DNA of 64,000 bases, from IMG/VR virus record IMGVR_UViG_3300042379_000363, positions 62,001 through 126,000 of that record; one strand, 5' to 3'. This DNA is from a virus. Positions 31,418 to 40,827 of this stretch are shown one piece after another (positions within the stretch are counted from its first letter, which is position 1; every line of letters starts with the position of its first letter). The position numbers and the translations under genes are program-made. The notes beneath the pieces were generated by a model. The model made no database searches. It had not been told where the DNA came from and saw only the letters and a list, made by a program, of their open reading frames with translations.

Positions 31418-31490
31418 TGTGAAAGGTGGGACTCGAACCCACAATCTCCTGAACCACAATCAGACGCTTTACCAATTCAGCTACAATCAC
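31418..31490 (-). tRNA. tRNA-His(GTG)
   Basis: Anticodon TCTGA-TTGTGGT-TCAGG, T arm GTGGG-TTCGAGT-CCCAC, D stem GCTG/AAGC region. Acceptor GTGATTG/CTTTCAC has two T-T mismatches. A G precedes position 1 but faces A, not the usual C73. Confidence 0.8.
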
Positions 31491-31604
31491 CATATATCAC
31501 CTATCAATGTGGGTTTGAGAAGTACCCTTTTCAATCAGCTTTCACACCCATCACCCCTTCTTAAGCAGGAGCTGTCAGTATCTGATACCACATTTAAGGT
31601 TTTG

Positions 31605-31676
31605 CGGACTTGGAGAATTACGATATCCCGACCCGATGATTAACAACCATCCGCTCTTCCTCTGAGCTACAAGTCC
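31605..31676 (-). tRNA. tRNA-Asn(GTT), variant T loop
   Basis: Acceptor GGACTTG/CAAGTCC, anticodon GATGG-TTGTTAA-TCATC, T arm GGGAT-ATCGTAA-TTCTC with A54/T58 as in tRNA-Met at 21669. Confidence 0.85.
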
Positions 31677-31808
31677 AATTTTGACTACCACCTGACTATT
31701 TTCGAACTTTGCAGGCTCGTATCATTCCTTAATAGTAGTCATTTTTTTTTACCTCACTTCCCCGGCTTAACGGACCGAGTGCCATATAGGAGGTGTAAGG
31801 TAACCTCG

Positions 31809-31880
31809 CTGCCCCGGGAGGACTCGAACCTCCATAAGATGATTAACAGTCATCCGTAATAACCTTTATACGACAAGGCA
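31809..31880 (-). tRNA. tRNA-Asn(GTT), second copy
   Basis: Acceptor TGCCTTG/CGGGGCA, anticodon GATGA-CTGTTAA-TCATC, standard T arm GGAGG-TTCGAGT-CCTCC, discriminator G. Unrelated acceptor to the other Asn tRNA. Confidence 0.85.
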
Positions 31881-32010
31881 ATTTTTGACTACAACGATTT
31901 TCACCGCAAAATGGCTTGTTGTAGTCCAAGGATGTAGGAGCTCATCTTTACACTTAGGCTTTTTGTCTTCTCGATTCCGGAATCTTACGACTGTAGCGTC
32001 ACCTTGTTTG

Positions 32011-32083
32011 TGGGTCCTCAGGGAATCGAACCCTATCCTCTAGTTCTTCAGACTAGCGTACGAACCATCTATACAAAAGACCC
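32011..32083 (-). tRNA. tRNA-Phe(GAA)
   Basis: Acceptor GGGTCTT/AGGACCC, anticodon CTAGT-CTGAAGA-ACTAG, T arm TAGGG-TTCGATT-CCCTG. Confidence 0.9.
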
Positions 32084-32240
32084 AATTATAATAATGTTGG
32101 AGTACCCGTCTCGCCCCAATCTTAAGTGCTTAATCGTAGTTTTACGAGGCCCTCGGCACATTCCCTTTTCAGGGGGGTGATGAATTCTTGAACCCATATT
32201 GAATTGTCGACATCCAATATAGAGAAAACCATTATCATAG

Positions 32241-32321
32241 TGGGCAACAGTGGACTCGAACCACTCCCGTGAAGACCTGATTTACAGTCAGGTTGCCGTA
32301 TCCGAACGACTTTTGCTACCC
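32241..32321 (-). tRNA. tRNA-Tyr(GTA)
   Basis: Acceptor GGGTAGC/GTTGCCC, anticodon CCTGA-CTGTAAA-TCAGG, long variable arm as in bacterial Tyr, T arm AGTGG-TTCGAGT-CCACT. Confidence 0.9.
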
Positions 32322-32367
32322 AATTACACTTCCTAACTCCCTACAGTGTAGTGTGAACCCATTCTAG

Positions 32368-32438
32368 TACCTCGTAGTGGAATCGAACCACTTCCCTTTG
32401 CATGTAAAACAAATACGCTTCCGTTACGCCAACAAGGC
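32368..32438 (-). tRNA. tRNA-Val(TAC)
   Basis: Acceptor GCCTTGT/ACGAGGT, anticodon TTTGT-TTTACAT-GCAAA, T arm AGTGG-TTCGATT-CCACT. Confidence 0.88.
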
Positions 32439-32494
32439 AATTTGCACATTTTAATTCTTCCCACTCCTCAAACGTACAAATCTGAGTGCATCCG

Positions 32495-32562
32495 TACCGA
32501 GTAATGGTGTTGAGCCATTCTAGAGTCAGATATGAACCGTCTCTGGTCCCGGACCACTCGGC
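32495..32562 (-). tRNA. tRNA(CAT) with mini D arm
   Basis: Acceptor GCCGAGT/ACTCGGT (7 bp), D hairpin GGTC-CGG-GACC, anticodon GACGG-TTCATAT-CTGAC (one mismatch), variable TCTAG, T arm AATGG-CTCAACA-CCATT. Only 68 nt. Ile2 or Met. Confidence 0.7.
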
Positions 32563-32616
32563 GTTTTGGTGGACATAGGCTCATCACCTACTCTTGGGGT
32601 TCCACCGAACCCTTTG

Positions 32617-32688
32617 TTACCCCTGAGAGAATCGAACTCCCCCCGCATGGACCAAAACCATGTGTACTAACCGATATACGAAGGGGCA
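32617..32688 (-). tRNA. tRNA-Gln(TTG)
   Basis: Acceptor TGCCCCT/AGGGGTA, anticodon CATGG-TTTTGGT-CCATG, T arm GGGAG-TTCGATT-CTCTC. Confidence 0.9.
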
Positions 32689-32789
32689 AAATATTTTTTA
32701 GTTAATGAACGGTTACCACAATTACGTTCGCCCCGGACACGCTCCGGACATTCTTTTTTGGGTGTGGATTAAACTATTTAACTAACCCG

Positions 32790-32877
32790 CGGAAGAGGTG
32801 AGACTCGAACTCACACGGGTGTTACCCCCAACGGTTTTCAAGACCGCGACCCATAGACCGACTTGGCTTACCCTTCC
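32790..32877 (-). tRNA. tRNA-Ser(TGA)
   Basis: Acceptor GGAAGGG/CTCTTCC, anticodon GCGGT-CTTGAAA-ACCGT, long variable arm GGGGGTAACACCC, T arm GTGAG-TTCGAGT-CTCAC, discriminator G. First tRNA after the array promoter. Confidence 0.92.
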
Positions 32878-32926
32878 ATTTTTTCTTACCAATATTTCAA
32901 ATAACATATCCTTTATTTTGATGGGA

Positions 32927-32956
32927 CAAAGGTAATCCTTTTTTTTTAACTTCCAA
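32927..32956 (-). promoter_or_regulatory. main promoter of the leftward tRNA array
   Basis: TTG (32954-32956), 19-base spacer, TACCTTTG (32927-32934); start near 32920, before tRNA-Ser. Confidence 0.8.
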
Positions 32957-33009
32957 ACTTTGTTTCATTTTTTTTGAAATTTCAGTTCGTATTTCATTTA
33001 TTATGAAAC

Positions 33010-33045
33010 AAAAAAAAATCCTGAACTTTTTGAGTTCAGGACTTT
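33010..33045 (-). terminator. terminator of 33-34 kb small-gene unit
   Basis: Minus strand TCCTGAACT-CAAAA-AGTTCAGGA followed by T run. Confidence 0.85.
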
Positions 33046-33068
33046 ATCTTATATTGTTGGTTTAATCT

Positions 33069-33191
33069 TTAGTATAAAATTAAATCACTTGATAAATCAT
33101 CTGAACTTGTATGCGAGATACGCGGATACGAACAATTACTAAATTGTTGGTTCCAAATCACGACGTTCATATGTTTATTAGTGTTTTTCAT
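33069..33191 (-). CDS. 40-aa peptide
   Basis: MKNTNKHMNVVIWNQQFSNC... then S/T/D-rich SHTSSDDLSSDLILY. Directly before a terminator. Function unknown. Confidence 0.45.
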   Translation of the reverse strand: MKNTNKHMNVVIWNQQFSNCSYPRISHTSSDDLSSDLILY

Positions 33192-33276
33192 TTTTTTAAA
33201 TTTTGTGGTATCTCTACCTTTGTTTTCTATAATTATATCAAACTTACGAAAAGTTTAATAAAAGTCAAATATTTTT

Positions 33277-33369
33277 TTATTTTCTTTTTAAGAATTTTGA
33301 AATATGATACCAAGCAAATATGATTATTAACACCGTGAAGAACAATTTTACACCAATTTCTAAACTCAT
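33277..33369 (-). CDS. 30-aa membrane peptide
   Basis: MSLEIGVKLFFTVLIIIFAW followed by a basic KFLKRK end; a single transmembrane helix. Confidence 0.45.
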   Translation of the reverse strand: MSLEIGVKLFFTVLIIIFAWYHISKFLKRK

Positions 33370-33375
33370 TTTATT

Positions 33376-33762
33376 TTAACATTTTTTCAAACATAACCTA
33401 AAATACTTCTCACCTGGTCTATCAGAATAGAAGTAAAATACTACATAATCGTCACTTATATTCTCTAATTCTATCCTAATACTTGATTCATTACCGTAAT
33501 CATCAACTAATGTGTATAAAAAATTATATTGTCTAATAAACAGTTGTTTAGACTTTACATACATTTTATTATTACGATGTTCCGTAATTATTGAAATTGT
33601 ATTTGTTTTTCTGTCTTCGTAAAAAACTACTTCTCCTTTTATTTTTTTTATATCCCACCCATCCGGTGTTCTTACATCAATCGATTCAAATTCATATCTT
33701 TTCTCTTGAGAAAAAGAGATTGATGATATTACAAGAAATATCAATAATATTAATTTTCTCAT
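33376..33762 (-). CDS. secreted protein, 128 aa
   Basis: MRKLILLIFLVISSISFSQE signal peptide with cleavage after FSQ, typical of Flavobacteria. Mature beta-rich part, C-terminal Cys. Unknown periplasmic role. Confidence 0.65.
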   Translation of the reverse strand: MRKLILLIFLVISSISFSQEKRYEFESIDVRTPDGWDIKKIKGEVVFYEDRKTNTISIITEHRNNKMYVKSKQLFIRQYNFLYTLVDDYGNESSIRIELENISDDYVVFYFYSDRPGEKYFRLCLKKC

Positions 33763-33763
33763 A

Positions 33764-34030
33764 CTATACCAATCTTTTTGCTACATCAACAATTCTTTGT
33801 TCGTCTTCGGAAGACATTAAATGTCTTGAATCTCTAAGTTTATTTAATGTTTCGCTCCATTCATCATCCAATAGGGAATTATGTACATTTGCGGGTTTAA
33901 CTTGTCCGTTGAATGAATCTAAATGACCATCTTCAACAAGAGCCTCGATTAACTCTTTAACCTCTCTGTTTGAACACGCTGAGATATAATCCCAAGCATC
34001 AATATCGATTTCTGCACTAAAATCTGGCAT
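33764..34030 (-). CDS. hypothetical acidic protein, 88 aa
   Basis: MPDFSAEIDIDAWDYISACS... helical, phage-type small protein; adjacent genes are 1-4 bases away. Confidence 0.6.
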   Translation of the reverse strand: MPDFSAEIDIDAWDYISACSNREVKELIEALVEDGHLDSFNGQVKPANVHNSLLDDEWSETLNKLRDSRHLMSSEDEQRIVDVAKRLV

Positions 34031-34033
34031 AAT

Positions 34034-34294
34034 TTATAAATTTTCTAATCTATTAATAATTTTTGTTACTTCTTCTTTTGAGTTCCATCCTGAAATATCA
34101 TCACCATCTTCAAATGGAACAAATTTACCAAGAGTTTTGTAAAACGCCGCAACTTCAAAAGAAGTTACACCATTCCCATATAATCCCTCACCACCAACCA
34201 CAGAAACTTCAATATCGTTCCCTAAGTCCAATTTTGCTTGAACTCCGTTACGTATTACGTGTGGTTTAAATACTAAATCGTCAAATGTTTTCAT
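34034..34294 (-). CDS. hypothetical protein, 86 aa
   Basis: MKTFDDLVFKPHVIRNGVQA..., small beta-rich protein. First gene behind a perfect promoter (34299-34328). Confidence 0.6.
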   Translation of the reverse strand: MKTFDDLVFKPHVIRNGVQAKLDLGNDIEVSVVGGEGLYGNGVTSFEVAAFYKTLGKFVPFEDGDDISGWNSKEEVTKIINRLENL

Positions 34295-34298
34295 ACGG

Positions 34299-34328
34299 CA
34301 AATATATTACTTTTTTTTATTCTACCAA
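34299..34328 (-). promoter_or_regulatory. promoter of small-gene operon
   Basis: TTG (34326-34328), 19-base spacer, TATATTTG (34299-34306). Confidence 0.75.
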
Positions 34329-34333
34329 AACAA

Positions 34334-34510
34334 TTAATGTTTTTTTACTAAATATTTGTGACCCGAATCTGAATTAACCTCAAAAATCTTTTTTATTTTT
34401 AACGCCTCTTCTTCAGTTTCAAAAGTCATTATTTCAGAATAAGAATCAACTAAAATAACCGGTAACTCAACTCCGGTGTGATGTTTCATCATTTTTACTA
34501 TTACCCACAT
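34334..34510 (-). CDS. hypothetical protein, 58 aa
   Basis: Start at MWVIVKMMKHHTGVELPVIL; the longer frame runs into the upstream terminator. FETEEEALKIKKIF resembles small conserved phage proteins. Confidence 0.6.
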   Translation of the reverse strand: MWVIVKMMKHHTGVELPVILVDSYSEIMTFETEEEALKIKKIFEVNSDSGHKYLVKKH

Positions 34511-34540
34511 AATCTTTTTTTTTATAAGTATAAATAAAAA

Positions 34541-34567
34541 ACAAAAAGGTGTCAAATGACACCTTTT
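34541..34567 (-). terminator. terminator of virion-protein operon
   Basis: Minus strand AAAAGGTGTCA-TTT-GACACCTTTTT after the 34638 gene; a CCGGA/TCCGG hairpin lies between (34604-34621). Confidence 0.8.
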
Positions 34568-34637
34568 CGCTAGATACAGAATTTTCCCCTTTCTTTTAGA
34601 TGGTTAATCCCGTCCGGAATCTACTCCGGAGGTACAA

Positions 34638-37586
34638 TTAGGCTTGTACTGCCTTTGTTTTCATTTCGTGTGCCTTATCTTCTAATTTCTTAGAAAGTTC
34701 TCCTAATGAAGGACAAACTTGTTTTGACACACCTTTTTCAATATCTCTTCTCAACTGTTCTTTATCAATTGAACCTGATAAACCATTTTTAACAACACTT
34801 GATATACTACCACCAACTTCGTTGTCTTTACCTATTTTATCAATAAGGTTAGTAATGATTGATTGAGACACTTTTTTAGTAATAAACTCACAATCAATAA
34901 TCTTATCAAGGTCCTCATTGTGAATCTCATTAACAGATTTAGTAATACTAGTTGCCATCCAACCATTTGGTTTGTCTGACGTTAATTTTCCTACTAACCA
35001 TTTACCCATATATTCTTTGAATGTTTTGAATATTGCTTCAGAACCTTCTTTCCCAAATAATCCTTTTAACGTTCCCCAAAATTCTTCTTTGATAATTTGT
35101 TTATCAAAACCTTGAGATTTAAGATAAATAGCCTCCGATATAATTTCATTGAAGAATTTTTCTCTTGGTTGTTTAAATTTAAGAATTCTATTTTCCGTTA
35201 AGATTTTAGTTCTTGTTTGGATAATCTTAGTTTCGGATAATAAATTATTATTCTTTTCTTCAGACAATTTTTGTAAATTTTCTTTAATCAAATTATCTAA
35301 TTTTGTTTTAGATTCGTTTCTTGTTCTATCAATAATAAACGGTAAATAAGGATTCTTACCTGCCGGTAAATTATTATCCTTACCCGATAATAATTTATAT
35401 ACATTCTTAATGTTTAAAGTATCACCTCTCCAAAAATTAAATACTTTATTGTCTTTTTTAACCTTTGGTAATTGGTCAGGAGTAATTACAAGGTCTTGGT
35501 ATACACCTGAACCGTCACAACCTTTAATAAATTCTCTATTTTCAGCACTATTAATTGTTTTGTTATCACTCTTATCTTGTCGAGTCTGATATCTAATTGC
35601 TCCCGATAAATAACCTATTATTGCTGCATCACAATCCGCTTTTGTAAATTCTTGATTTTCACCACCTGAAATTACCGGTGCTTTGTTACTTGGAAATAAA
35701 ATTTGAACATCTTTGTCGTTATAATTTAAACCATAATTTCTACCATTAATTGGCATATATTGAGCTAATTGACCTCTATTAGTTGGGGGATTTAATGACC
35801 CACCTGAAAGAGGAACTAAAGCAAAAGTCGCATAATCATTTGGATGATAATATCTTAACATATCATTCCAACTTTTAAATACTGTTGACACAGCACCTTG
35901 TTCAACAAGTTTTTTTAAATCTAAACTAATATTATTAATTAAAAAATATGGGTCAGTATCGTAATTTTTAGGGTCAATACCAAACTTCATTAAGATGTCC
36001 GTATACTGTAAATCTAAATCAAAGAATGTCATTCCCGCAATCTTCATTGGACTTCCCTTATCATTCAAAGCGTATGAGAATCTACAATCACCACCCTTTA
36101 AAATCATACCATCATATGTTAAATAATATGGGGTTGTTGTATCACCTTTTTTAAACGACTTTTTAGCCGCATAATAGATTTTACCATTAACGTTAACCGG
36201 TTTTGATGTCCCGTTATTAGTTCTACATAACGCTGTTAAAATCCCTTTATCTTTTAAAAATGGACTTGTTTGTAATATATCTAATTCATCCTTAGGTGCT
36301 TGGATAATTTGTTGTGTTTGTTCTGTAATAAGAGTGTTAACCTCACTAATTATATTTTCTAATTTATCCATAGTTGATTCATTTTGATTTAAACTAATAG
36401 GTTTATTTTTATCAAAACCTTTAAATTCCGGGAAATCTGTTTTCATAGATGAAAAAGGATTTTTTATTTGATGAGATTGTTTATCACTTGAGGATGTCGC
36501 ATCACTTGATGATGAAAAATCATCTCCGTCTACCCAAGTTGGGTCAAAATTTTTATCCGGAAGTTCTGATTTATCTTGAACTTTTTTCCATCCTGAACCT
36601 GACATCCACACTTCACCATCGTCTGTATTAATAACTAATACATTATCTTTACAAGACCATTTACCGTATACTTTGGTTCCATCTTTAGAAACATACAAGA
36701 ATGTCATATCTTTCCAAAAATAACCTAAATCTTTATCAAAAGGTCCTATAACAACTTCTTCTCCTTTACTGTCTTTAGATAAACTAAGATTTTTTATCAC
36801 TCTTAAACAATTTGCCCATTCCGGTAAGTTCGCAGGTGTTGTGTCAGCGTCTACAGTATTAATAACAGTGGAGGCTGTTGTAGTACCAGTGCTCGATGAA
36901 TTACAATTTTTAATTAAATCAGGGAAAGCCTTATTCAATATTTGAACTGAACTATCATATTTTGGAATATCACTAATATTAAATATTTTTCCTGAACTAA
37001 CTCTTTTAGCCAACCATTTACAATCTTTATTAAGTTGATAAACATACATCTTACTACCTGTTGGGTCTTTTAACCAATCTGTAGATGATGATGTTCCACC
37101 ACCACCATTATTAGTTGAGCCACCACTATGTTCTTTTTTATATTTTTCCCACCATTTTTCTAAATCTTGACTTTTATCGTAAACATATTTACCGGCTCTC
37201 ACAATTATTGACGGAATTCCAATTTTAATTTTATCCCAAAACTCTTTACCACCTGTTTTTATTTTATCTAATATCTCTGTATTAGTAATTGTTTCTAAAT
37301 CTGTTGGTGTAGGAGTTTCACCACTACCACCACAATATTGTGTTGATTTTGCCCAAGTTAAATCACACGCATATTTTTGATAAAATTGTTTAATAGTCCA
37401 ATCATTTGTAATGATATTATTAGTTTTTGACTTATTAAAAGTAATTTCTGTATTTTCTTCATTTTTAAATCTAATACGTACCCAAGTATTCATATCAGGA
37501 TAATTTGATTTGAATTCCGTTTCCTTTCCGTCCTTTTTAGCTTTATTTTTGAATTTTATATAAAGTTGTTGTCTATCTAATGCCAT
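34638..37586 (-). CDS. large probable internal virion protein, 982 aa
   Basis: No enzymatic motif recognised. N-terminal region, then S/T/G linkers (about 165-175, 240-260, 365-380). Two internal leader-like stretches, MDKLENIISEVNTLITEQ (about 410) and KLDNLIKENLQKLSEE, occur between domains, as if cleavage sites separate mature parts. C-terminal helical domain ends DKAHEMKTKAVQA. Third gene of the 40742-34638 operon. Confidence 0.6.
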   Translation of the reverse strand: MALDRQQLYIKFKNKAKKDGKETEFKSNYPDMNTWVRIRFKNEENTEITFNKSKTNNIITNDWTIKQFYQKYACDLTWAKSTQYCGGSGETPTPTDLETITNTEILDKIKTGGKEFWDKIKIGIPSIIVRAGKYVYDKSQDLEKWWEKYKKEHSGGSTNNGGGGTSSSTDWLKDPTGSKMYVYQLNKDCKWLAKRVSSGKIFNISDIPKYDSSVQILNKAFPDLIKNCNSSSTGTTTASTVINTVDADTTPANLPEWANCLRVIKNLSLSKDSKGEEVVIGPFDKDLGYFWKDMTFLYVSKDGTKVYGKWSCKDNVLVINTDDGEVWMSGSGWKKVQDKSELPDKNFDPTWVDGDDFSSSSDATSSSDKQSHQIKNPFSSMKTDFPEFKGFDKNKPISLNQNESTMDKLENIISEVNTLITEQTQQIIQAPKDELDILQTSPFLKDKGILTALCRTNNGTSKPVNVNGKIYYAAKKSFKKGDTTTPYYLTYDGMILKGGDCRFSYALNDKGSPMKIAGMTFFDLDLQYTDILMKFGIDPKNYDTDPYFLINNISLDLKKLVEQGAVSTVFKSWNDMLRYYHPNDYATFALVPLSGGSLNPPTNRGQLAQYMPINGRNYGLNYNDKDVQILFPSNKAPVISGGENQEFTKADCDAAIIGYLSGAIRYQTRQDKSDNKTINSAENREFIKGCDGSGVYQDLVITPDQLPKVKKDNKVFNFWRGDTLNIKNVYKLLSGKDNNLPAGKNPYLPFIIDRTRNESKTKLDNLIKENLQKLSEEKNNNLLSETKIIQTRTKILTENRILKFKQPREKFFNEIISEAIYLKSQGFDKQIIKEEFWGTLKGLFGKEGSEAIFKTFKEYMGKWLVGKLTSDKPNGWMATSITKSVNEIHNEDLDKIIDCEFITKKVSQSIITNLIDKIGKDNEVGGSISSVVKNGLSGSIDKEQLRRDIEKGVSKQVCPSLGELSKKLEDKAHEMKTKAVQA

Positions 37587-37588
37587 AA

Positions 37589-39331
37589 TTAATAATTTGA
37601 GTCGTTAGCTTTTTTCTCTTGGTCCGGAGTTATAATGGTATCATTATCTTTCGGTGCCGGTATTGGTTTATTATCTAAAATTTCTTCAACTGATTTACCT
37701 GTCGCTTGCTCTAATTCTTTTTCAGATGTTTTAGCTTCTTCTTCAAGTTTTTTCACTTCTTCATCAAGAGTACCATTTTGAGTTGCTTTAATTGCCTCCC
37801 TAACTACTTGAATAACTTTACCTAACGGCCACATTCCTACCCATTGTCTAAAAGGTTCACTTTGTTTAACCATCATTTCTAATAGAGTTTCCGCGTATTC
37901 ATAATCTGACTTGTTAGGGTCTTCTTTAAATTTTTTATTTAATTCATCAAAATCTTTAGTACCAAAAAGAAAATTAAGTATTTTATTATCAGACATTTCG
38001 GTGTCAGCAACTAAATCAATACCTTCAGTTGCTAAAGCCCCTACAGTTCTAAAAATCCCAATCATAGTAGAAACCCAAAGATATCTATATAACGCTTGGA
38101 AACCTACATAAGTCATACCCCCTATTATTCCATTATCTTTAAACGCTAATCTCACACCTTTTACACCAGCAGGATTTGTTGTTAAAAACCAATTTTTAAA
38201 AGCCGTAACTTGTTCCGGAGTTAATTTACCTAACATGTTTAAATTTTTACCCCAAATTTTATTGACGATAGCTGACATAATATTTATCGGTATAGTAACA
38301 GGTTTAACTAAAACTTTTAAATAAGCCTTGTTCAAGTTTTTTCCATTATCCAAAATATCTTTCATAGCAATGTTTATAGAATTATAAACATTTTCTAACA
38401 TTTTTATTTTACCCCACCCTTCTTTATTTTTTATTTTGTTATAAAATTCACGAATTAAAGGGTCTGTCGCCGCTTTAGGTCTTATTTCTTTTTCTATCCA
38501 TGAATTAGTAGCCTCTAAAATATTATTTTGAGAAGTTTCTAACGACTTTAATTTGGCTATAATTTTATTTTTAATAATAGGTTTTTCATTTGGTTTCGCC
38601 AATTTCCAAATACCAAAATCTTCAATAATTTCATTTTGTAATCGTAAACTAGTTTTAAACGGTACCGATACAGTAGTTTTTAGTCGTTCTAATATTGACG
38701 ACCATCGTTTCCCATATCTTCCACTTATTTTATTTATTGTTTCATCCGGTATTGAATCAGTAACTTCGTTCCAAGTTTTTTCAATATTAGGAATACTATT
38801 ATTATTAATTGGACTAGGGTTTGGTGGAGGTGGTGGTGTTGGAGGTACTGGTTCAGGTGGATTAATTTTTTGTTGTATAGTATCAATTTTTTTAGATAGT
38901 TTTAATTTAAAATCATCTAATATTTTAGCGTTAATAAAGTCACCATAAACCGAGTTTAAATCAGATAGTATTTCATTTGTTATTTCAGATTCGGTAGCAC
39001 CATCAGATAATCTTTTTGTTATGTGATTTGAATACTTAGTAGATGAAGCCTTATCTACAATACTTTTTTCAAATTTATTAATTAACGTAATTAAACCACT
39101 ATCAACGTTTCTCATAAGTTTAATTTCGTCAATCAAATTTCTAAATTCAACACCACTTATATTTGGTTTACTCATTAATTTGGTAATTTTTGATTTTAAC
39201 CCTCCTTTAGATAATTTAACTAAAGACGTAAGTATATTATCAAATACCTGTGGTTGTTCAGTTAATAAACGAACACCCATTATTTCTTTGATACGATTTA
39301 TTTCAGTTAATATTTTTTTATCTTTCATCAT
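37589..39331 (-). CDS. leader-bearing virion-like membrane protein, 580 aa
   Basis: Class B leader KKILTEINRIKEIMGVRLLT then EQ. Helical region, P-rich linker PPEPVPPTPPPPPNPSP (about 170-187), long helical part and hydrophobic segments around 390-440 (GGMTYVGFQALYRYLWVSTM). Could be an ejected internal head protein that enters the host membrane. Confidence 0.6.
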   Translation of the reverse strand: MMKDKKILTEINRIKEIMGVRLLTEQPQVFDNILTSLVKLSKGGLKSKITKLMSKPNISGVEFRNLIDEIKLMRNVDSGLITLINKFEKSIVDKASSTKYSNHITKRLSDGATESEITNEILSDLNSVYGDFINAKILDDFKLKLSKKIDTIQQKINPPEPVPPTPPPPPNPSPINNNSIPNIEKTWNEVTDSIPDETINKISGRYGKRWSSILERLKTTVSVPFKTSLRLQNEIIEDFGIWKLAKPNEKPIIKNKIIAKLKSLETSQNNILEATNSWIEKEIRPKAATDPLIREFYNKIKNKEGWGKIKMLENVYNSINIAMKDILDNGKNLNKAYLKVLVKPVTIPINIMSAIVNKIWGKNLNMLGKLTPEQVTAFKNWFLTTNPAGVKGVRLAFKDNGIIGGMTYVGFQALYRYLWVSTMIGIFRTVGALATEGIDLVADTEMSDNKILNFLFGTKDFDELNKKFKEDPNKSDYEYAETLLEMMVKQSEPFRQWVGMWPLGKVIQVVREAIKATQNGTLDEEVKKLEEEAKTSEKELEQATGKSVEEILDNKPIPAPKDNDTIITPDQEKKANDSNY

Positions 39332-40742
39332 ATTTTTCTTTTAACTTATTAGCGGTTATCTTATCAACCACACCAGTTTCGTTTAAGTTATTTTCTATTT
39401 GAAAATATTTAACTACAGTTTCTGTTGATGTTCCAAAATCTCCATCAACTCCGTTGGTTTGTTTTCCGGAATCACCTAAATAATATCCTATTGAAGATAA
39501 CATATTTTGTATTTCTCTAACAACATTCCCTTTATCTCCTTTTTTAATTGTTTGAGTTCCTTTAATCACATCGTTAAAAGTAACTGATGTAGTTTTTACG
39601 GGTTGGTTATTTGTTTTATTAATTTTTTCCCATCTATTTGGTATGACCTTATCACTAATTGGAATTTTTGATAATTCAAAATTTTCATCATATTTATCCA
39701 TTTGAGATTCCATTTCGTTTATTAACTCCTCATTAATATCTTCATTAACGTCATTACCTAATATTTTTTGCCATACAATCCATAAACCTTCTTTGACAGA
39801 ATCAGTTAATGTTCCATCGTATAACATATCTAAAATTTTAGAAAATTCACCTTTGTCTCTCATTTTTTCTCTCCAACTGTCAGGTGTTGACATTAACGTC
39901 CATAATTGGTCGACCGTAATTGATACTCTACCTATCTTAATAATTAAATTTCCTATAAAAGAAGGGGTCTTTTTTAATCCAAAATGTAAAAGGCTTACAA
40001 TTGTCCGTAAAACAATTGATGATTTTTCTCTTTTTAATTTTAATGATAATGCTTTAAACGAATGTTTTCTAAGTAATTTAGCTATTGTAGGTAAGTGTTT
40101 ATTAAATAGTTTAGTACCCCATTCAAAAATTTTACCTTCAACATCAGTTATTACTTTATTTTTACTTAATTTCTCAATAATTTTAACAAATTTAGGGTAA
40201 TATTTGGCAAATTTCGCAGAATTTTTTGCTAAAATACCTACCAACTCCCCACCCGGTATTAACTGTAACGCTAACATCATAGTTCCCATGTAAGGATTAT
40301 TTTCATCATAATATTTTATCGCGTCAGCAATACCCACAGCCGTACCCGCAGCGATTAAGACCGCTCCTAAAGGTGCTCCAACACCTGTTAGAGCTAATAA
40401 AAACCCAGCACCTGTTAACCCTATTTCAACATAACCGGAGGTGTCGTGGTCCCAGTTAACCCAAATTTTTTCAATACCGGATATTAATTGTTCATTAGAT
40501 AAATTAACTTTTGGGAATGTTGCTGTCGATATTTGTTTACCATCAGGTCCTCGAAATGAAACTGCCGTATTATCTACAAATTTTTGAGTGTTATTGTAAC
40601 GCTCATTATCTTTAAATTTTTTTATATCCTTATCAGTAGGTATTTTTTGTTCATCCAATGTTTTACCCAATTCGTATTGCATCATAAGAAGAACCCTGTT
40701 TAGAGCGTAGTTCCCCTCATTAATTGAGTAAGTTGTGGTCAT
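39318..40742 (-). CDS. leader-bearing protein with glycine-zipper and PG-binding domain, 474 aa
   Basis: The N-terminus ends its leader at LDEQ (about residue 33). A Gly/Ala-rich membrane segment (GFLLALTGVGAPLGAVLIAA, about 108-127) and a C-terminal peptidoglycan-binding type 1 repeat (KGDKGNVVREIQNML...GDFGTST, about 400-470) suggest wall and membrane passage during DNA entry. Overlaps the next gene by 14 bases. Confidence 0.65.
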   Translation of the reverse strand: MTTTYSINEGNYALNRVLLMMQYELGKTLDEQKIPTDKDIKKFKDNERYNNTQKFVDNTAVSFRGPDGKQISTATFPKVNLSNEQLISGIEKIWVNWDHDTSGYVEIGLTGAGFLLALTGVGAPLGAVLIAAGTAVGIADAIKYYDENNPYMGTMMLALQLIPGGELVGILAKNSAKFAKYYPKFVKIIEKLSKNKVITDVEGKIFEWGTKLFNKHLPTIAKLLRKHSFKALSLKLKREKSSIVLRTIVSLLHFGLKKTPSFIGNLIIKIGRVSITVDQLWTLMSTPDSWREKMRDKGEFSKILDMLYDGTLTDSVKEGLWIVWQKILGNDVNEDINEELINEMESQMDKYDENFELSKIPISDKVIPNRWEKINKTNNQPVKTTSVTFNDVIKGTQTIKKGDKGNVVREIQNMLSSIGYYLGDSGKQTNGVDGDFGTSTETVVKYFQIENNLNETGVVDKITANKLKEKYDER

Positions 40743-40783
40743 AATTATGTTTTATCTTTAATTTAATTTTTATTATAAATAGT

Positions 40784-40814
40784 TTGTTAATCAAAAAAAA
40801 TAATAATACCTTTG
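40784..40814 (+). promoter_or_regulatory. promoter of 40828 gene
   Basis: TTG (40784-40786), 20-base spacer, TACCTTTG (40807-40814). Confidence 0.75.
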
Positions 40815-40827
40815 TAAAATAAAATAA

